The notes: generated from the letters alone by a model not told the origin. Shown: positions 26,074 to 35,511, numbered from the stretch's first letter. The stretch is 64,000 nt of DNA from Exiguobacterium sp. RIT594 (GCF_003339585.1 NZ_QPKF01000001.1:868001-932000); one strand, 5' to 3'. Program-made: numbers and translations.

Positions 26074-28102
26074 TTTTACGGCCCGCGAGCGGGAAATCCT
26101 ATTTTATTTACTGACGAAATCAGAACCGGTTCAGATTCAGGAAATCGCAGAAGCACTCGAAACTTCGGAGCGGACGATTCAACGGGAACGCGAGCGGCTT
26201 GGACAAACGGTAGCGCCGTTTCAGTTAGAAATGAGTTACATCCGGGGAAGGGGCTTACAGTTGAGTGGCGATGAGGGACACAAACGGGAACTCCGTGAAG
26301 CATTGTTGTTATCGCATCGGCAGTTACCATCGGCGGAAGATCGGCAAGTCGAGCTTGCGTATCGCCTCTTACAAGAAGAAGGAATGATCAAACTGCAGGC
26401 TTTGGCACATGCCATGTACATCGCGCCAAGTACGATCAGTCAAGATTTAGAACAGGTTGATGAATGGTTTTGTCAGTATGCGCTGGAGTTAAAACGTAAA
26501 AAGGGATTAGGGGCGGAGGTCATCGGTGAAGAAATCGACAAGCGCCGCTTGCTGGTATCATTGATTTTCACCCAATGGGATGTCTTGTCCTTTTACCGAT
26601 TTCTTCAGGGGCACGTCGATCAATTGCCTCATTTACTTCAAATCCACCAGAGGGAGTGGATTGAGGCAATTAACCAATCGTATGCCGTCATCGTTCCTTT
26701 GACGAAACAACAGGATATCAGTGACCGTCTCCTGATGCGGGCGGCACTGAGTTTAGCGGTGCAAGCAATCCGGATGGACCGGTTCCCGATGGTCTACGAA
26801 CTGAAAGCGTATCCGCTCGAAATACTGCATCACGTCGATACGTTACAGCAACGGTTGCCGTATCCTTTATCGATTGCCGAGCGGCAATGGATTTCTGAGG
26901 AATTACGGAATTTCCAACAAGATCAGCTGGAGACCGGTGAAGAATTGGTCATTCGACTGCGTGTTAAACGACTCATCGAACAAGTTTCCTTATTGTACGG
27001 GGAAGCTTTTATGGAAGACCGGGCACTCGAACACGGTTTAGTCAGCCACATCATGTCATACACGAAACAAAACATCGTCAATCCGTCCTATGTCATCAAA
27101 CAAATTGAACGGGAATATCCGCGTCTGTTTGATGCCGTCAAACAAGCAGCTGAATTCGTCTTCAACGATCAAACGTTTGCAGATTATGATTTGGCATTTT
27201 GGGTGATGCACTTTGGTGCCGTTTTAAGTAAACCATTGCCGAAAATCCCGTACCGTGTCCTGGTCGTCTGTTCAGCGGGACTGGGATCATCCAAATTATT
27301 GATGAACCGGTTGCGACAGGAGTTTACGGAATTGGAGCAGGTCGAAAGTTCGTCGCTCTTTGGCATCGGACGTCTACAGTTGAAAGATTATGACTTTGTG
27401 TTATCGACGGTGCCGTTACCGGATATCAGTCAACCGCATCTGCTCGTCAACCCGTTATTGCCCAAAGAAGAGGTTGAGCGAATCCGGAAGTTGCTCGTTT
27501 CCTTACCTAAATCCTTCCAAGCCGCTCCTCGACAGGAATCATCCGGCTGGCTGGATTTATCCAGATTGGAAGAATTGGTCAAGACGGCCCGTCAATTAAG
27601 TGACGCCTTTTCCATCGAAACGATTTCCGCACAAACGGAAGGATTGGAAGAAATCCTTCTTGAAATCAGCAACGGACTGGTCGATAAAAATGTCACCTCA
27701 TCGGCGGTTCAGTTGTCAACGCAATTGTTACGCCGGCACGAGATGTCCGGACTCGGGATTCCCGGTACACGCCTGGCATTGTTTCACGGTCGCGACGATT
27801 CGATTCACCGGGGGGGATTTTTCATCTATGAGCTCGAACAACCGATTGAGCTGCTCGGGATGGATCAAGCAATTCAACCGGTCGAACGGATGTTAGTTTT
27901 GGCGGCACCGGAAGAAGCGACGGATCAGCTGTTGCAACTGCTCAGTTCGATTAGTGGCGCCATCATCGAAAATGATCTGCAAACCCATCAGTTTGAATAC
28001 GGAGATATCCATCAGCTCCGGCAGATCTTGAACCGGACGTTCCGGAAAGTCATTGAACGGGAACTGCAGCCGGTCGAGCAACCGCTTGATTTTTCATTGT
28101 GA
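26066..28102 (+). CDS. mtlR: Mannitol operon transcriptional activator
   Basis: 678 residues. Order: winged HTH (about 8-60, LETSERTIQRERERL), second HTH (IAPSTISQDLEQV near 119), two PTS regulation domains (about 190-400), an EIIB-like domain with Cys402 in VVCSAGLGSSK, and an EIIA-like domain with His574 in ALFHGRDD. This is the MtlR layout: activity is set by phosphorylation of PRD2 by HPr/EI and by dephosphorylated IIA/IIB. In PRD1 the segment RAALSLAVQAIRM lacks the expected histidine; PRD2 keeps one (GLVSHIMSY). GTG start 26066. Convergent logic is clear: it lies just upstream of mtlA. Confidence 0.9.
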   Translation: MTDFTAREREILFYLLTKSEPVQIQEIAEALETSERTIQRERERLGQTVAPFQLEMSYIRGRGLQLSGDEGHKRELREALLLSHRQLPSAEDRQVELAYRLLQEEGMIKLQALAHAMYIAPSTISQDLEQVDEWFCQYALELKRKKGLGAEVIGEEIDKRRLLVSLIFTQWDVLSFYRFLQGHVDQLPHLLQIHQREWIEAINQSYAVIVPLTKQQDISDRLLMRAALSLAVQAIRMDRFPMVYELKAYPLEILHHVDTLQQRLPYPLSIAERQWISEELRNFQQDQLETGEELVIRLRVKRLIEQVSLLYGEAFMEDRALEHGLVSHIMSYTKQNIVNPSYVIKQIEREYPRLFDAVKQAAEFVFNDQTFADYDLAFWVMHFGAVLSKPLPKIPYRVLVVCSAGLGSSKLLMNRLRQEFTELEQVESSSLFGIGRLQLKDYDFVLSTVPLPDISQPHLLVNPLLPKEEVERIRKLLVSLPKSFQAAPRQESSGWLDLSRLEELVKTARQLSDAFSIETISAQTEGLEEILLEISNGLVDKNVTSSAVQLSTQLLRRHEMSGLGIPGTRLALFHGRDDSIHRGGFFIYELEQPIELLGMDQAIQPVERMLVLAAPEEATDQLLQLLSSISGAIIENDLQTHQFEYGDIHQLRQILNRTFRKVIERELQPVEQPLDFSL

Positions 28103-28114
28103 CGGCAAATCAGG

Positions 28115-28146
28115 AGAACCATTCGTTGGTACGGATGGTTCTTTTG
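28115..28146 (+). terminator. Terminator of mtlR
   Basis: AGAACCATTCGT (28115-28126) pairs with ACGGATGGTTCT (28131-28142), loop TGGT, T4 after. Confidence 0.8.
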
Positions 28147-28190
28147 GTCTTGTCCAAGAAGGTTGCCAAAACGTGAACTAGGAAAGATTG

Positions 28191-28204
28191 AGTAAGCGTT
28201 TCCA
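28191..28204 (+). promoter_or_regulatory. Candidate cre site before mtlA
   Basis: AGTAAGCGTTTCCA matches TGWAANCGNTNWCA at 12 of 14 positions and is 68 bp before the mtlA start, fitting CcpA repression of mannitol uptake. Confidence 0.55.
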
Positions 28205-28271
28205 GAGCGCATACAATAAGGGCATAGCAAAGCACTTATCCTACGATGCAAATGAAATGGAGGGTACACCA

Positions 28272-29705
28272 ATGACAACAACACAAGCAGGAAAACGCGG
28301 ATTGCGTGTCCAGGTTCAACGGTTCGGAAGTTTCCTCAGCGGAATGGTCATGCCGAACATCGGTGCGTTCATCGCCTGGGGAATCATTACGGCGTTATTC
28401 ATTCCGACCGGGTGGGCACCGAATAAAAGTCTGGCAGAATTAGTCGGTCCGACGATCACGTATCTGTTACCGCTACTGATTGGTTTTACCGGCGGGAAGC
28501 TCATGCATGATGTAAGGGGAGGCGTCGTCGGAGCACTGGCGACGATGGGGGTCATCGTCGGAACAGAAATTCCGATGTTCCTCGGCGCAATGGTCATGGG
28601 ACCACTCGGGGGATTCACAATCAAGAAATTTGATCAACTGATTGAAGGGAAAGTCAAACCGGGTCTTGAGATGCTCGTCAACAACTTCTCAGTCGGAATT
28701 ATCGGCGGTTTGCTGATGATCGGTGGGTTTAAACTGTTTGGTCCATTAATGACAGGACTGGATGACATCATGGCAGCAGCAGTCGGAGCAATCGTTAGTG
28801 CACACCTGTTACCGCTCGCCAGTCTGTTCATCGAACCGGCTAAAATCTTGTTCCTCAACAATGCGATTAACCACGGGATTTTAAGTCCGCTCGGCTTGGA
28901 TCAAGTCAGTGAAGCCGGAAAATCAGTTCTGTTTTTACTTGAAGCGAATCCGGGTCCAGGTCTCGGTTTGTTACTCGCCTATTCGGTCTTCGGTTCCGGA
29001 GCGGCGAAAAAGACGGCTCCAGGGGCGGCCTTCATCCAATTTATCGGCGGGATTCATGAAATTTACTTCCCGTATGTGTTGATGAAACCCGTACTCTTGC
29101 TCGCGATGATTGCCGGAGGAATGAGCGGTATCCTGACATTCGTCTTATTTGATGTCGGCCTTGTCGCACCCGCTTCACCCGGAAGTATCATAGCCGTCCT
29201 TGCGATGGCGTCGCGCGGTTCATACGTTGGCCTCGTTGCCGGCATCTTGATTTCCGCATCGGTAACGTTCGTCGTCTCGGCGGTCTTACTCAAAACGAGT
29301 AAAGCAAAAGAAACATCACTTGAAGAAGCGACAGCCAATGTCAGCGCGATGAAAGGCAAAAATTCGATTGCTTCATCGCTCGTCTCGGCTGAATCGGCAA
29401 CTTCGTTAGCAGAAGTCGAACACATCATTTTTGCCTGTGATGCCGGAATGGGGTCAAGTGCGATGGGAGCATCCGTCTTACGTAACAAAATCAATAAAGC
29501 CGGATTGCCGATTAAAGTGACGAACACGTCAATCAGTCAACTCCCGAAAGACGCAGAGTTCATCATTACGCACCAGGATTTAACGCAACGGGCGAAGGAA
29601 CAGGTACCGCAAGCCGAACACCGGTCCGTCGAAAACTTCTTGAATGCCGGTTACTATGATCAACTGGTCCATGAAATTGAAACGGCGCGTAATAAAATTT
29701 CTTAA
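28272..29705 (+). CDS. mtlA: Mannitol-specific PTS enzyme IICB
   Basis: 477 residues from ATG 28272 (MTTTQAGK), which has AATGGAGGG upstream; the frame runs on upstream to 28188 without support. IIC membrane domain to about residue 345 with GGIHEIYFPYVLMKP (substrate-site GGIHE motif), then a linker and the IIB domain with phospho-Cys389 in ACDAGMGSSAMGA. It imports mannitol and releases mannitol-1-phosphate inside. IIA is absent from the polypeptide and is supplied by the next gene, the Bacillus arrangement. Confidence 0.95.
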   Translation: MTTTQAGKRGLRVQVQRFGSFLSGMVMPNIGAFIAWGIITALFIPTGWAPNKSLAELVGPTITYLLPLLIGFTGGKLMHDVRGGVVGALATMGVIVGTEIPMFLGAMVMGPLGGFTIKKFDQLIEGKVKPGLEMLVNNFSVGIIGGLLMIGGFKLFGPLMTGLDDIMAAAVGAIVSAHLLPLASLFIEPAKILFLNNAINHGILSPLGLDQVSEAGKSVLFLLEANPGPGLGLLLAYSVFGSGAAKKTAPGAAFIQFIGGIHEIYFPYVLMKPVLLLAMIAGGMSGILTFVLFDVGLVAPASPGSIIAVLAMASRGSYVGLVAGILISASVTFVVSAVLLKTSKAKETSLEEATANVSAMKGKNSIASSLVSAESATSLAEVEHIIFACDAGMGSSAMGASVLRNKINKAGLPIKVTNTSISQLPKDAEFIITHQDLTQRAKEQVPQAEHRSVENFLNAGYYDQLVHEIETARNKIS

Positions 29706-29726
29706 AAAATAGATAGGAGTGAATGC

Positions 29727-30167
29727 ATGATGGCAACAGCGATGAAATTAGAAAAAGAGATGGTGTTACTGAATCAACACTTTAGTTCAGACGAGGAAGC
29801 GATTGAAGCAGCCGGAGCATTACTTGTTAATCACGGGTATGTCCGTCCGAACTATATCGAATCGATGAAAACCCGTCACCGCTTATCGACGGTCTATATC
29901 GGTAACCACGTCGCGATTCCCCATGGTACGGAAGAGTCGAAAGGCGAAGTCCTGAAAACGGGATTATCGATTCTGCAAGTTCCGAACGGTGTGTCGTTCG
30001 GAACAGAACAGGCGAAGCTGATCATCGGGATCGCCGGCATCGGCGACGAACACCTGGAACTGCTGTCGCATATTGCCATCATCTGTTCGGATGAAGAGAA
30101 TGTCGAACAGTTGGTCAAGGCGCAAACAGCCGAAGACATCATTCAATTGTTAACTGTGGAGGTGTAA
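29727..30167 (+). CDS. mtlF: Mannitol-specific PTS enzyme IIA
   Basis: 146 residues. Phosphoryl carrier between HPr and MtlA IIB; active His66 in VAIPHGTEES. YIESMKTRHRLSTVYIGNHVAIPHG is the full family signature. Starts 21 bp after mtlA behind ATAGGAG; three bases separate it from mtlD. Confidence 0.95.
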   Translation: MMATAMKLEKEMVLLNQHFSSDEEAIEAAGALLVNHGYVRPNYIESMKTRHRLSTVYIGNHVAIPHGTEESKGEVLKTGLSILQVPNGVSFGTEQAKLIIGIAGIGDEHLELLSHIAIICSDEENVEQLVKAQTAEDIIQLLTVEV

Positions 30168-30170
30168 GGC

Positions 30171-31316
30171 ATGAAAGCCGTTCATTTTGGAGCAGGAAAC
30201 ATCGGTCGGGGATTCATCGGCTTACAATTGGTTAAATCCGGTTATGACGTCTGTTTCATTGACGTCAACGCCGAAGTCGTCGAAGCATTGCAGTCGCGCC
30301 GGGCATATACGGTTGGCTATGCGGCAGAAGAAGCGGCGGCAGAGGAGGTATCCAACGTGACTGCCTTGAATAGTCAAACTGAAGCCGAGCAGGTGATGGA
30401 AGCAATCGCTACAGCCGATGTTGTGACGACGGCAGTCGGTCCAACGTTGCTCGCAAGAATCGCGCCGTTACTGGCAGAGGGAATCAAACGGCGGACGACA
30501 ATGAAAAACGTATATGTCATCGCGTGTGAAAACATGATTGAGGGGTCCAGTCACTTGCAGCAAGAAGTGATGCAACATCTGGATACGATGCCGCCGGGCG
30601 TCTTTTTCCCGAATGCCGCCGTCGACCGGATCGTTCCATTACAACATCATGAAGATCCGTTATATGTCGAAGTCGAACCGTTTTTCGAATGGGTCATTGA
30701 GACGAAAGACTTACCAGACGGGTATCCGACGTTTGAAGGGGTAACGTACGTCACGGACATTACACCATTCATCGAACGAAAGTTATTCACCGTTAACACC
30801 GGACACGCGATTGCCTCATACCTCGGTGCGTTATTTGGAAAAGAGACGATTGCTGAAAGTCTGCAGGACGTCCGTGTCCGACGCGGTGTCCAGACCGCTT
30901 TGTATGAGACCGGTTGGCTGTTGCTTGAAAAATACGGCTTTGATCCAAAAGATCACAGTGCGTACATCCAAAAAAATATTAAACGATTTGAAAATCCGCG
31001 GATTCATGATGAAATCGTCCGCGTCGCCCGTTCGCCGATTCGTAAACTCGGACCACGCGACCGCCTGGTCAAACCGGCCCGTGAATTAATGGATCGCGGA
31101 ATCGAAGCGAATGGATTGGCCTTAGGGATTGCAGCCGCCTTAACCTATTCCGATCCAAATGATTCAGAATCTTCTGAATTAAATACCTTTATTGAACAAA
31201 ATGGCATCCGAAAAACCGTCGCGACTTATCTGGGACTGGAAGCAGACGAACGTCTTAGTCAACTGATCGTCAGTCAGTATGAACAGATGCACCCGATGAG
31301 TGATTCCATTGCCTAA
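30171..31316 (+). CDS. mtlD: Mannitol-1-phosphate 5-dehydrogenase
   Basis: 381 residues, usual length. Oxidises mannitol-1-phosphate to fructose-6-phosphate with NAD+. N-terminal Rossmann motif HFGAGNIGRGFIG; the catalytic-lysine region is ERKLFTVNTGHAIASYLG, the polyol-dehydrogenase signature. Last gene of mtlA-mtlF-mtlD, with a GGAGGTG ribosome site inside the end of mtlF. Confidence 0.96.
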   Translation: MKAVHFGAGNIGRGFIGLQLVKSGYDVCFIDVNAEVVEALQSRRAYTVGYAAEEAAAEEVSNVTALNSQTEAEQVMEAIATADVVTTAVGPTLLARIAPLLAEGIKRRTTMKNVYVIACENMIEGSSHLQQEVMQHLDTMPPGVFFPNAAVDRIVPLQHHEDPLYVEVEPFFEWVIETKDLPDGYPTFEGVTYVTDITPFIERKLFTVNTGHAIASYLGALFGKETIAESLQDVRVRRGVQTALYETGWLLLEKYGFDPKDHSAYIQKNIKRFENPRIHDEIVRVARSPIRKLGPRDRLVKPARELMDRGIEANGLALGIAAALTYSDPNDSESSELNTFIEQNGIRKTVATYLGLEADERLSQLIVSQYEQMHPMSDSIA

Positions 31317-31330
31317 TTCCGTTTGACTTG

Positions 31331-31366
31331 AACCAGTTCCGGTGTTTACCAGAGACTGGTTTTTTT
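31331..31366 (+). terminator. Terminator of the mtl operon
   Basis: AACCAGT/ACTGGTT stem followed by T7. Confidence 0.8.
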
Positions 31367-31384
31367 GTCTTTAACTAAATTTAG

Positions 31385-31793
31385 CGAGAATTCTCCCACC
31401 TCTAAGCGTCTCAGGGCGAAGCCCAGCATAGGTGGGAGATGAATCGCCCTGTTTTTCAAGACTGAGATTGTTTGATAAAATCAGTGTAACGAATCAAAAG
31501 GAAAGGTGTGATTGCGTTGCTGAAGGCGTACAAGTTTCGACTCTATCCGACGAAACCACAACAAGAATATTTCGTGAAGACGTTGGATGTGCGAGAGTGG
31601 ACATGCACTTGCGGTGCGCATCATGATCGAGATATCAACGCAAGTATCAACTTGTTGCTGTTAGCAGACTGAAAACCCTTCAGGGTGGGAACCACCCGAT
31701 GAGATTGGTCAATAATCGTAGCTCGTAAAAGTACGGTCTTCCCAAGAAGCTCCCACTTCAATTTGCGAAGCAAATAAGTGGTGAGTAATTCAC
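31385..31793 (+). mobile_element. Miniature, internally deleted IS200/IS605-type (TnpB) element
   Basis: Left-end palindrome TCTCCCACCT (31392-31401)/AGGTGGGAGA (31430-31439) enclosing a GGGC-GAA-GCCC hairpin; in the middle a shortened tnpB; at the right a palindrome CCACTT.ATTTGC-GAA-GCAAAT.AAGTGG (31753-31781) and a GTGAGTAATTCAC end. These subterminal hairpins rather than terminal inverted repeats are typical of the family. The segment between the tnpB stop and 31793 is where such elements encode the guide (omega/reRNA) scaffold. Exact ends are estimated. No TnpA is present, so movement would need a helper elsewhere. Confidence 0.75.
31508..31672 (+). pseudogene. TnpB remnant: N-terminus joined in frame to C-terminus
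   Basis: A 54-codon open frame (GTG 31508 to TGA 31670-31672). Residues 4-25 are the TnpB start ([19 protein letters not shown]); residues 26-54 are the TnpB end with half of the zinc ribbon ([10 protein letters not shown]) and the last RuvC motif [12 protein letters not shown]. Some 280-300 residues between them, including the first RuvC Asp, Glu and one CxxC, are gone, so nuclease activity is impossible. The junction keeps frame without a stop. Confidence 0.85.
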
Positions 31794-31879
31794 GTCCAAT
31801 TGTTTTAGGACAAGCATTATAGTTTTCTAATTTCCAAATCATTAACATAAATCAATCGTCTTGTGTATAACAGATTTAG

Positions 31880-31905
31880 AATATTCGTTATCGAATATTT
31901 TTTGT
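31880..31905. promoter_or_regulatory. Short hairpin/palindrome upstream of the hypothetical gene at 31978
   Basis: AATATTCG-TTAT-CGAATATT followed by T run. It could be a weak terminator for the element on the left or an operator for the gene on the right; AT-rich stem favours an operator. Confidence 0.4.
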
Positions 31906-31977
31906 GGTTATTGCGATGTACGCTATAGAAACGGAACTATTCTCCGATCCGATTCTTAGTTAAGAGAAGGTGGCATT

Positions 31978-32775
31978 ATGCAAAATTATAAAGTGAACGT
32001 ATATATGGTAAAAGGAGCACGATTAAAAACCAATCATTCATTGACAGCTAAACACTTGATTTATACAAGTCAATTTTCATCGCACACACCGGTTGAACTG
32101 CTTCATCAATTGCTGTTAAATCGTCTGACACTCGAGCAGGAAGAGAATCATCACTTGATGTATACCCTCGAAGTCAACACGGTCGTTGACCAATACGTCA
32201 TCGATGTCCGTCTTTCTTCTGAAGTAGACGTGTCGGAAACGATGGAACGTGGACTGATTGAACTGATTGAACGAGAAGAGGTGAGACATATTCAAGCGCT
32301 CGAAATCGGGAAGCCGGACTATGCCGAATTTGCTCATTTGGTTTTGCATGTCAAACCGGGAGCACTTCGTGTCGATCAAGAGAAAATGCAGCGTGTGTTC
32401 GACGGATCTGGTGTCAACGGTCAAATCATTTTACAAAAAGAGCGGATCGACAGCCGGGAACCGTGTCACTCGATTCAATTGTTAATCGGCGGGATGGAAA
32501 AAAGTTTATACAGTCTATCGCATTATCAACTAGATCCGCTGTTCCGGAAATACGGCTTAGTCATCCAGTCCTTAAATCTGTTACCGTTTGATCTGTTTTT
32601 GATTCGTGATAAAGTGGCGATGTTATCGTCTGCTGACGCCACTCGGCTATGGATTGATGACATTACGACTTCCAAAAACGGCAGAAGCCATCAAATCTGC
32701 TTTAAGGACGGTCAAGAATTCATGACGGTCATCTGTGATTTACACGGTTCGATCCGCTCGTATAAATGTTCTTGA
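31978..32775 (+). CDS. Hypothetical protein, no recognised family
   Basis: 265 residues, cytoplasmic (no signal or membrane segment). Mixed alpha/beta look; acidic helices at about 85-110 (DVSETMERGLIELIEREE) and strand-rich C-terminal half. No catalytic motif is evident. ATG 31978 follows AGAGAAGGTGG. Stands between the TnpB remnant and the DksA-like gene, about 85 bp before the latter, same direction. Base composition is like the core genes, not like a mobile cargo. Confidence 0.7.
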   Translation: MQNYKVNVYMVKGARLKTNHSLTAKHLIYTSQFSSHTPVELLHQLLLNRLTLEQEENHHLMYTLEVNTVVDQYVIDVRLSSEVDVSETMERGLIELIEREEVRHIQALEIGKPDYAEFAHLVLHVKPGALRVDQEKMQRVFDGSGVNGQIILQKERIDSREPCHSIQLLIGGMEKSLYSLSHYQLDPLFRKYGLVIQSLNLLPFDLFLIRDKVAMLSSADATRLWIDDITTSKNGRSHQICFKDGQEFMTVICDLHGSIRSYKCS

Positions 32776-32860
32776 GAGGGTCTTTGACGTTTAACATGGT
32801 TTCATTTCGGTTAAATCCTTTAGAGAAGAAGCTGAAGCTAAAGAATTGGAGATGAAGGCT

Positions 32861-33382
32861 ATGTTATCAGAAAAGCAAATTGAGACATTCAAAACACGTT
32901 TGTTAAAAGAAAAAGATAAAACGGAGACAAATATCGAAAATCGTGAAGTTGATTACGACACAGGGGAACTGTCGAGCTACGATAACCATCCGGGCGATTC
33001 AGGAGACGAACTCTTTTTACGGGAACGGGATCAAGCGATGACGGATATGCAGGAAGAGATGTTATCAGACGTTGATGTCGCTTTAAAAGCAATCGAAGAT
33101 GGTACGTACGGTATCTGTAAAATCTGTGGAAAAGACATCGAAATCGAACGTCTTGATATCATTCCGGAAACGTTGTTATGCATTGAAGACGCTAAAAAAG
33201 AAGAAGAAAAAATCGGGAACGATCCGGCATCCCGTCCGAGTGAAGAAGCGGTACTTGATCCGTCCGTCACGGCAACCGGAAAAGATATCGACGGGGCAAC
33301 CGACGGATTCAGTAAGGTCGGTGAGTTCGGTAACTCAGACACACCTTCTGACAAAGAGGATGGTATTGACCCGACACGCTAA
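32861..33382 (+). CDS. TraR/DksA-family zinc-finger protein (YteA-like)
   Basis: 173 residues. Helical N-terminus, then the family stretch SSYDNHPGDSGDELFLRERDQAM, then the zinc-finger region GICKICGKDIEIERLDIIPETLLCIEDAKK. Only three of the four canonical cysteines are present (second pair is C-x-x-D), as in Bacillus YteA/YocK relatives. Probably acts on RNA polymerase or in stress response; the role in Firmicutes is not settled. Acidic C-terminal tail. ATG 32861 fits TTGGAG at nine bases; an in-frame TTG/ATG lies further upstream at 32846-32852. Confidence 0.82.
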   Translation: MLSEKQIETFKTRLLKEKDKTETNIENREVDYDTGELSSYDNHPGDSGDELFLRERDQAMTDMQEEMLSDVDVALKAIEDGTYGICKICGKDIEIERLDIIPETLLCIEDAKKEEEKIGNDPASRPSEEAVLDPSVTATGKDIDGATDGFSKVGEFGNSDTPSDKEDGIDPTR

Positions 33383-33393
33383 GTTAAACGAGC

Positions 33394-33431
33394 AACACGT
33401 CCATCCATTTTAGGAGGACGTGTTTTTTTTA
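33394..33431 (+). terminator. Terminator of the DksA-like gene
   Basis: AACACGTCC/GGACGTGTT stem (33394-33402, 33416-33424) followed by T8. Confidence 0.88.
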
Positions 33432-33464
33432 TAAAAATTTCTGAATAAAAAATATCGGAAAATT

Positions 33465-33492
33465 TTGACTTTTATCAAACATTTGGTACGAT
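33465..33492 (+). promoter_or_regulatory. Sigma-A promoter of the aldehyde dehydrogenase gene
   Basis: TTGACT (33465-33470), 16-bp spacer, TACGAT (33487-33492), 97 bp before the start codon, leaving a roughly 90-nt leader. Confidence 0.65.
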
Positions 33493-33589
33493 AGAAACGA
33501 GAAGACGTTTCGATAGGGGTAAAATGAAAGCGTATACATGGGATACCTTCTCGTCGTTTGACCATTTTATTTGAGGGAGGAACAATCAG

Positions 33590-35110
33590 ATGATTTATGA
33601 GATTCCAAACACGCAAGGGTCGAAGGTACAGTACAAGGATCGTTATGAAAATTTCATTAATGGCAAGTGGATGGCACCGGTCGGTGGAGAATATTTTGAT
33701 AACGTGACGCCGATTACGGGGAAAGTATTATGTCAAGTAGCCCGTTCAGGGAAAGAAGATGTCGAATTGGCACTGGATGCGGCACATGCGGCAAAAGATG
33801 CCTGGGGCAAGACGTCAGTCGCAGAACGGTCAAACATCTTAAATAAAATTGCGAATCGGATGGAAGAAAATCTTGAAATGCTCGCCTATGCAGAAACGCT
33901 TGAAAACGGCAAAGCTGTACGCGAGACACTGAATGCCGACCTTCCGCTCGCTATCGATCACTTCCGGTACTTTGCAGGGGTCATCCGGGCGCAAGAAGGT
34001 TCAATCGGGGAACTCGACAACGATACAGTCGCCTATCATTTCCATGAGCCGCTTGGAGTCGTCGGTCAAATCATCCCGTGGAACTTCCCGATTTTAATGG
34101 CTGTCTGGAAACTGGCACCGGCACTCGCGGCAGGAAACTGTGTCGTCTTGAAACCAGCGGAGCAAACACCGGCAAGTATTCTGTTGCTGACGGAACTGAT
34201 TGAAGACTTATTACCTCCAGGTGTCTTGAACATCGTCAACGGTTTCGGACTGGAAGCCGGAAAACCGCTCGCCTCAAGCAAACGGATTGCGAAGATTGCC
34301 TTCACGGGTGAGACGACGACAGGACGACTCATCATGCAGTATGCGTCGCAAAACATTATTCCGGTCACACTCGAGCTCGGCGGGAAATCCCCAAACATTT
34401 TCTTTGCTGATATCATGGATGCCGATGATGCCTTCTTCGATAAAGCGATTGAAGGGTTATTGATGTTTGCCTTGAATCAAGGGGAAGTCTGTACATGTCC
34501 ATCGCGTGCCTTGATTGACGAATCGATCTACGAACCATTCATGGAACGTGTACTGGAGCGGGTCAAAGCAATCAAACTCGGCAATCCGCTTGATGCTGAT
34601 GTCATGATGGGTGCCCAGGCGTCGAGTGAACAAATGGAAAAAATTCTGTCGTATCTTGAAATTGGAAAATCTGAAGGGGCCGAATGCCTGATTGGCGGCG
34701 AACGGAACCATCTTGACGGCGATTTGGCGGATGGTTATTACATTCAACCGACAATTTTTAAAGGACACAACAAGATGCGGATTTTCCAAGAAGAGATTTT
34801 TGGTCCTGTTCTATCGGTCACAACGTTTAAAACAGAAGAAGAAGCGTTGCAAATCGCTAATGACACACTGTACGGCTTAGGTGCCGGTGTCTGGACGCGT
34901 GACATGAACCGGGCATACCGCTTCGGACGAGCGATTGAAGCAGGACGCGTCTGGACAAACTGTTACCACCAGTACCCGGCACACGCCGCGTTCGGCGGTT
35001 ACAAAATGTCGGGAATCGGCCGTGAAAACCATAAAATGATGCTCAACCATTACCAGCGGACAAAAAACCTTCTCGTCAGTTACAGCCCGGATAAACTTGG
35101 TTTCTTCTAA
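33590..35110 (+). CDS. NAD-dependent aldehyde dehydrogenase (ExaC/AcoD-like)
   Basis: 506 residues, ALDH superfamily. Oxidises an aldehyde, probably acetaldehyde, to the acid. Catalytic Cys301 in [11 protein letters not shown] with a second Cys two residues on; general base Glu in [20 protein letters not shown] and [10 protein letters not shown] bind NAD. The Cys-Thr-Cys form and ending ...[13 protein letters not shown] match the AcoD/ExaC branch. ATG 33590 follows GAGGGAGG. Directly followed by a DUF779 gene, the usual companion of this branch. Confidence 0.9.
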   Translation: MIYEIPNTQGSKVQYKDRYENFINGKWMAPVGGEYFDNVTPITGKVLCQVARSGKEDVELALDAAHAAKDAWGKTSVAERSNILNKIANRMEENLEMLAYAETLENGKAVRETLNADLPLAIDHFRYFAGVIRAQEGSIGELDNDTVAYHFHEPLGVVGQIIPWNFPILMAVWKLAPALAAGNCVVLKPAEQTPASILLLTELIEDLLPPGVLNIVNGFGLEAGKPLASSKRIAKIAFTGETTTGRLIMQYASQNIIPVTLELGGKSPNIFFADIMDADDAFFDKAIEGLLMFALNQGEVCTCPSRALIDESIYEPFMERVLERVKAIKLGNPLDADVMMGAQASSEQMEKILSYLEIGKSEGAECLIGGERNHLDGDLADGYYIQPTIFKGHNKMRIFQEEIFGPVLSVTTFKTEEEALQIANDTLYGLGAGVWTRDMNRAYRFGRAIEAGRVWTNCYHQYPAHAAFGGYKMSGIGRENHKMMLNHYQRTKNLLVSYSPDKLGFF

Positions 35111-35131
35111 TCGAAGAAAGGATGTGGCGAC

Positions 35132-35500
35132 ATGGTCGAACGTGTACTTGCGACCGATGCCGGCTTGGAATTGATTGAACGGTTGAAAGCGAAACACGGA
35201 CCGTTGATGTTTCATCAATCGGGTGGATGCTGTGACGGCAGTTCCCCGATGTGTTTTGCGGAAGGCGATTTATTTTTAGGCGACCAAGATTTATTGATCG
35301 GTACAATCGGTGGCTGTCCTTTTTATATCCATGAGGATCAATATGCCTACTGGAAACATACGCAACTGATCATTGATGTCGTTGATGGTCGAGGCGGAAT
35401 GTTTTCCTTGGAAGGTGTCGAGGGCAAACGATTTTTGACACGTTCTCGCGCGTTTACGTCCGAAGAATATGCGGAGCTCACAGCTACTGCCAAACCATAG
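35132..35500 (+). CDS. DUF779 family protein, partner of aldehyde dehydrogenase
   Basis: 122 residues. Conserved cysteine-rich core FHQSGGCCDGSSPMCF and later GGCPFYIH, compatible with a metal or redox site. The family co-occurs with ExaC/AcoD-type aldehyde dehydrogenases; its job is unknown. 21 bp after the dehydrogenase, with AAAGGATGTGG before ATG 35132, so one operon. Sequence after the last Cys is DUF779-like to the end. Confidence 0.82.
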   Translation: MVERVLATDAGLELIERLKAKHGPLMFHQSGGCCDGSSPMCFAEGDLFLGDQDLLIGTIGGCPFYIHEDQYAYWKHTQLIIDVVDGRGGMFSLEGVEGKRFLTRSRAFTSEEYAELTATAKP

Positions 35501-35511
35501 AACAATCAAAA

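Noticed and set aside
31432-31626. 64-codon ORF over the TnpB remnant in another frame
   Set aside because: It is in a different frame from the recognisable TnpB ends and has no ribosome site.
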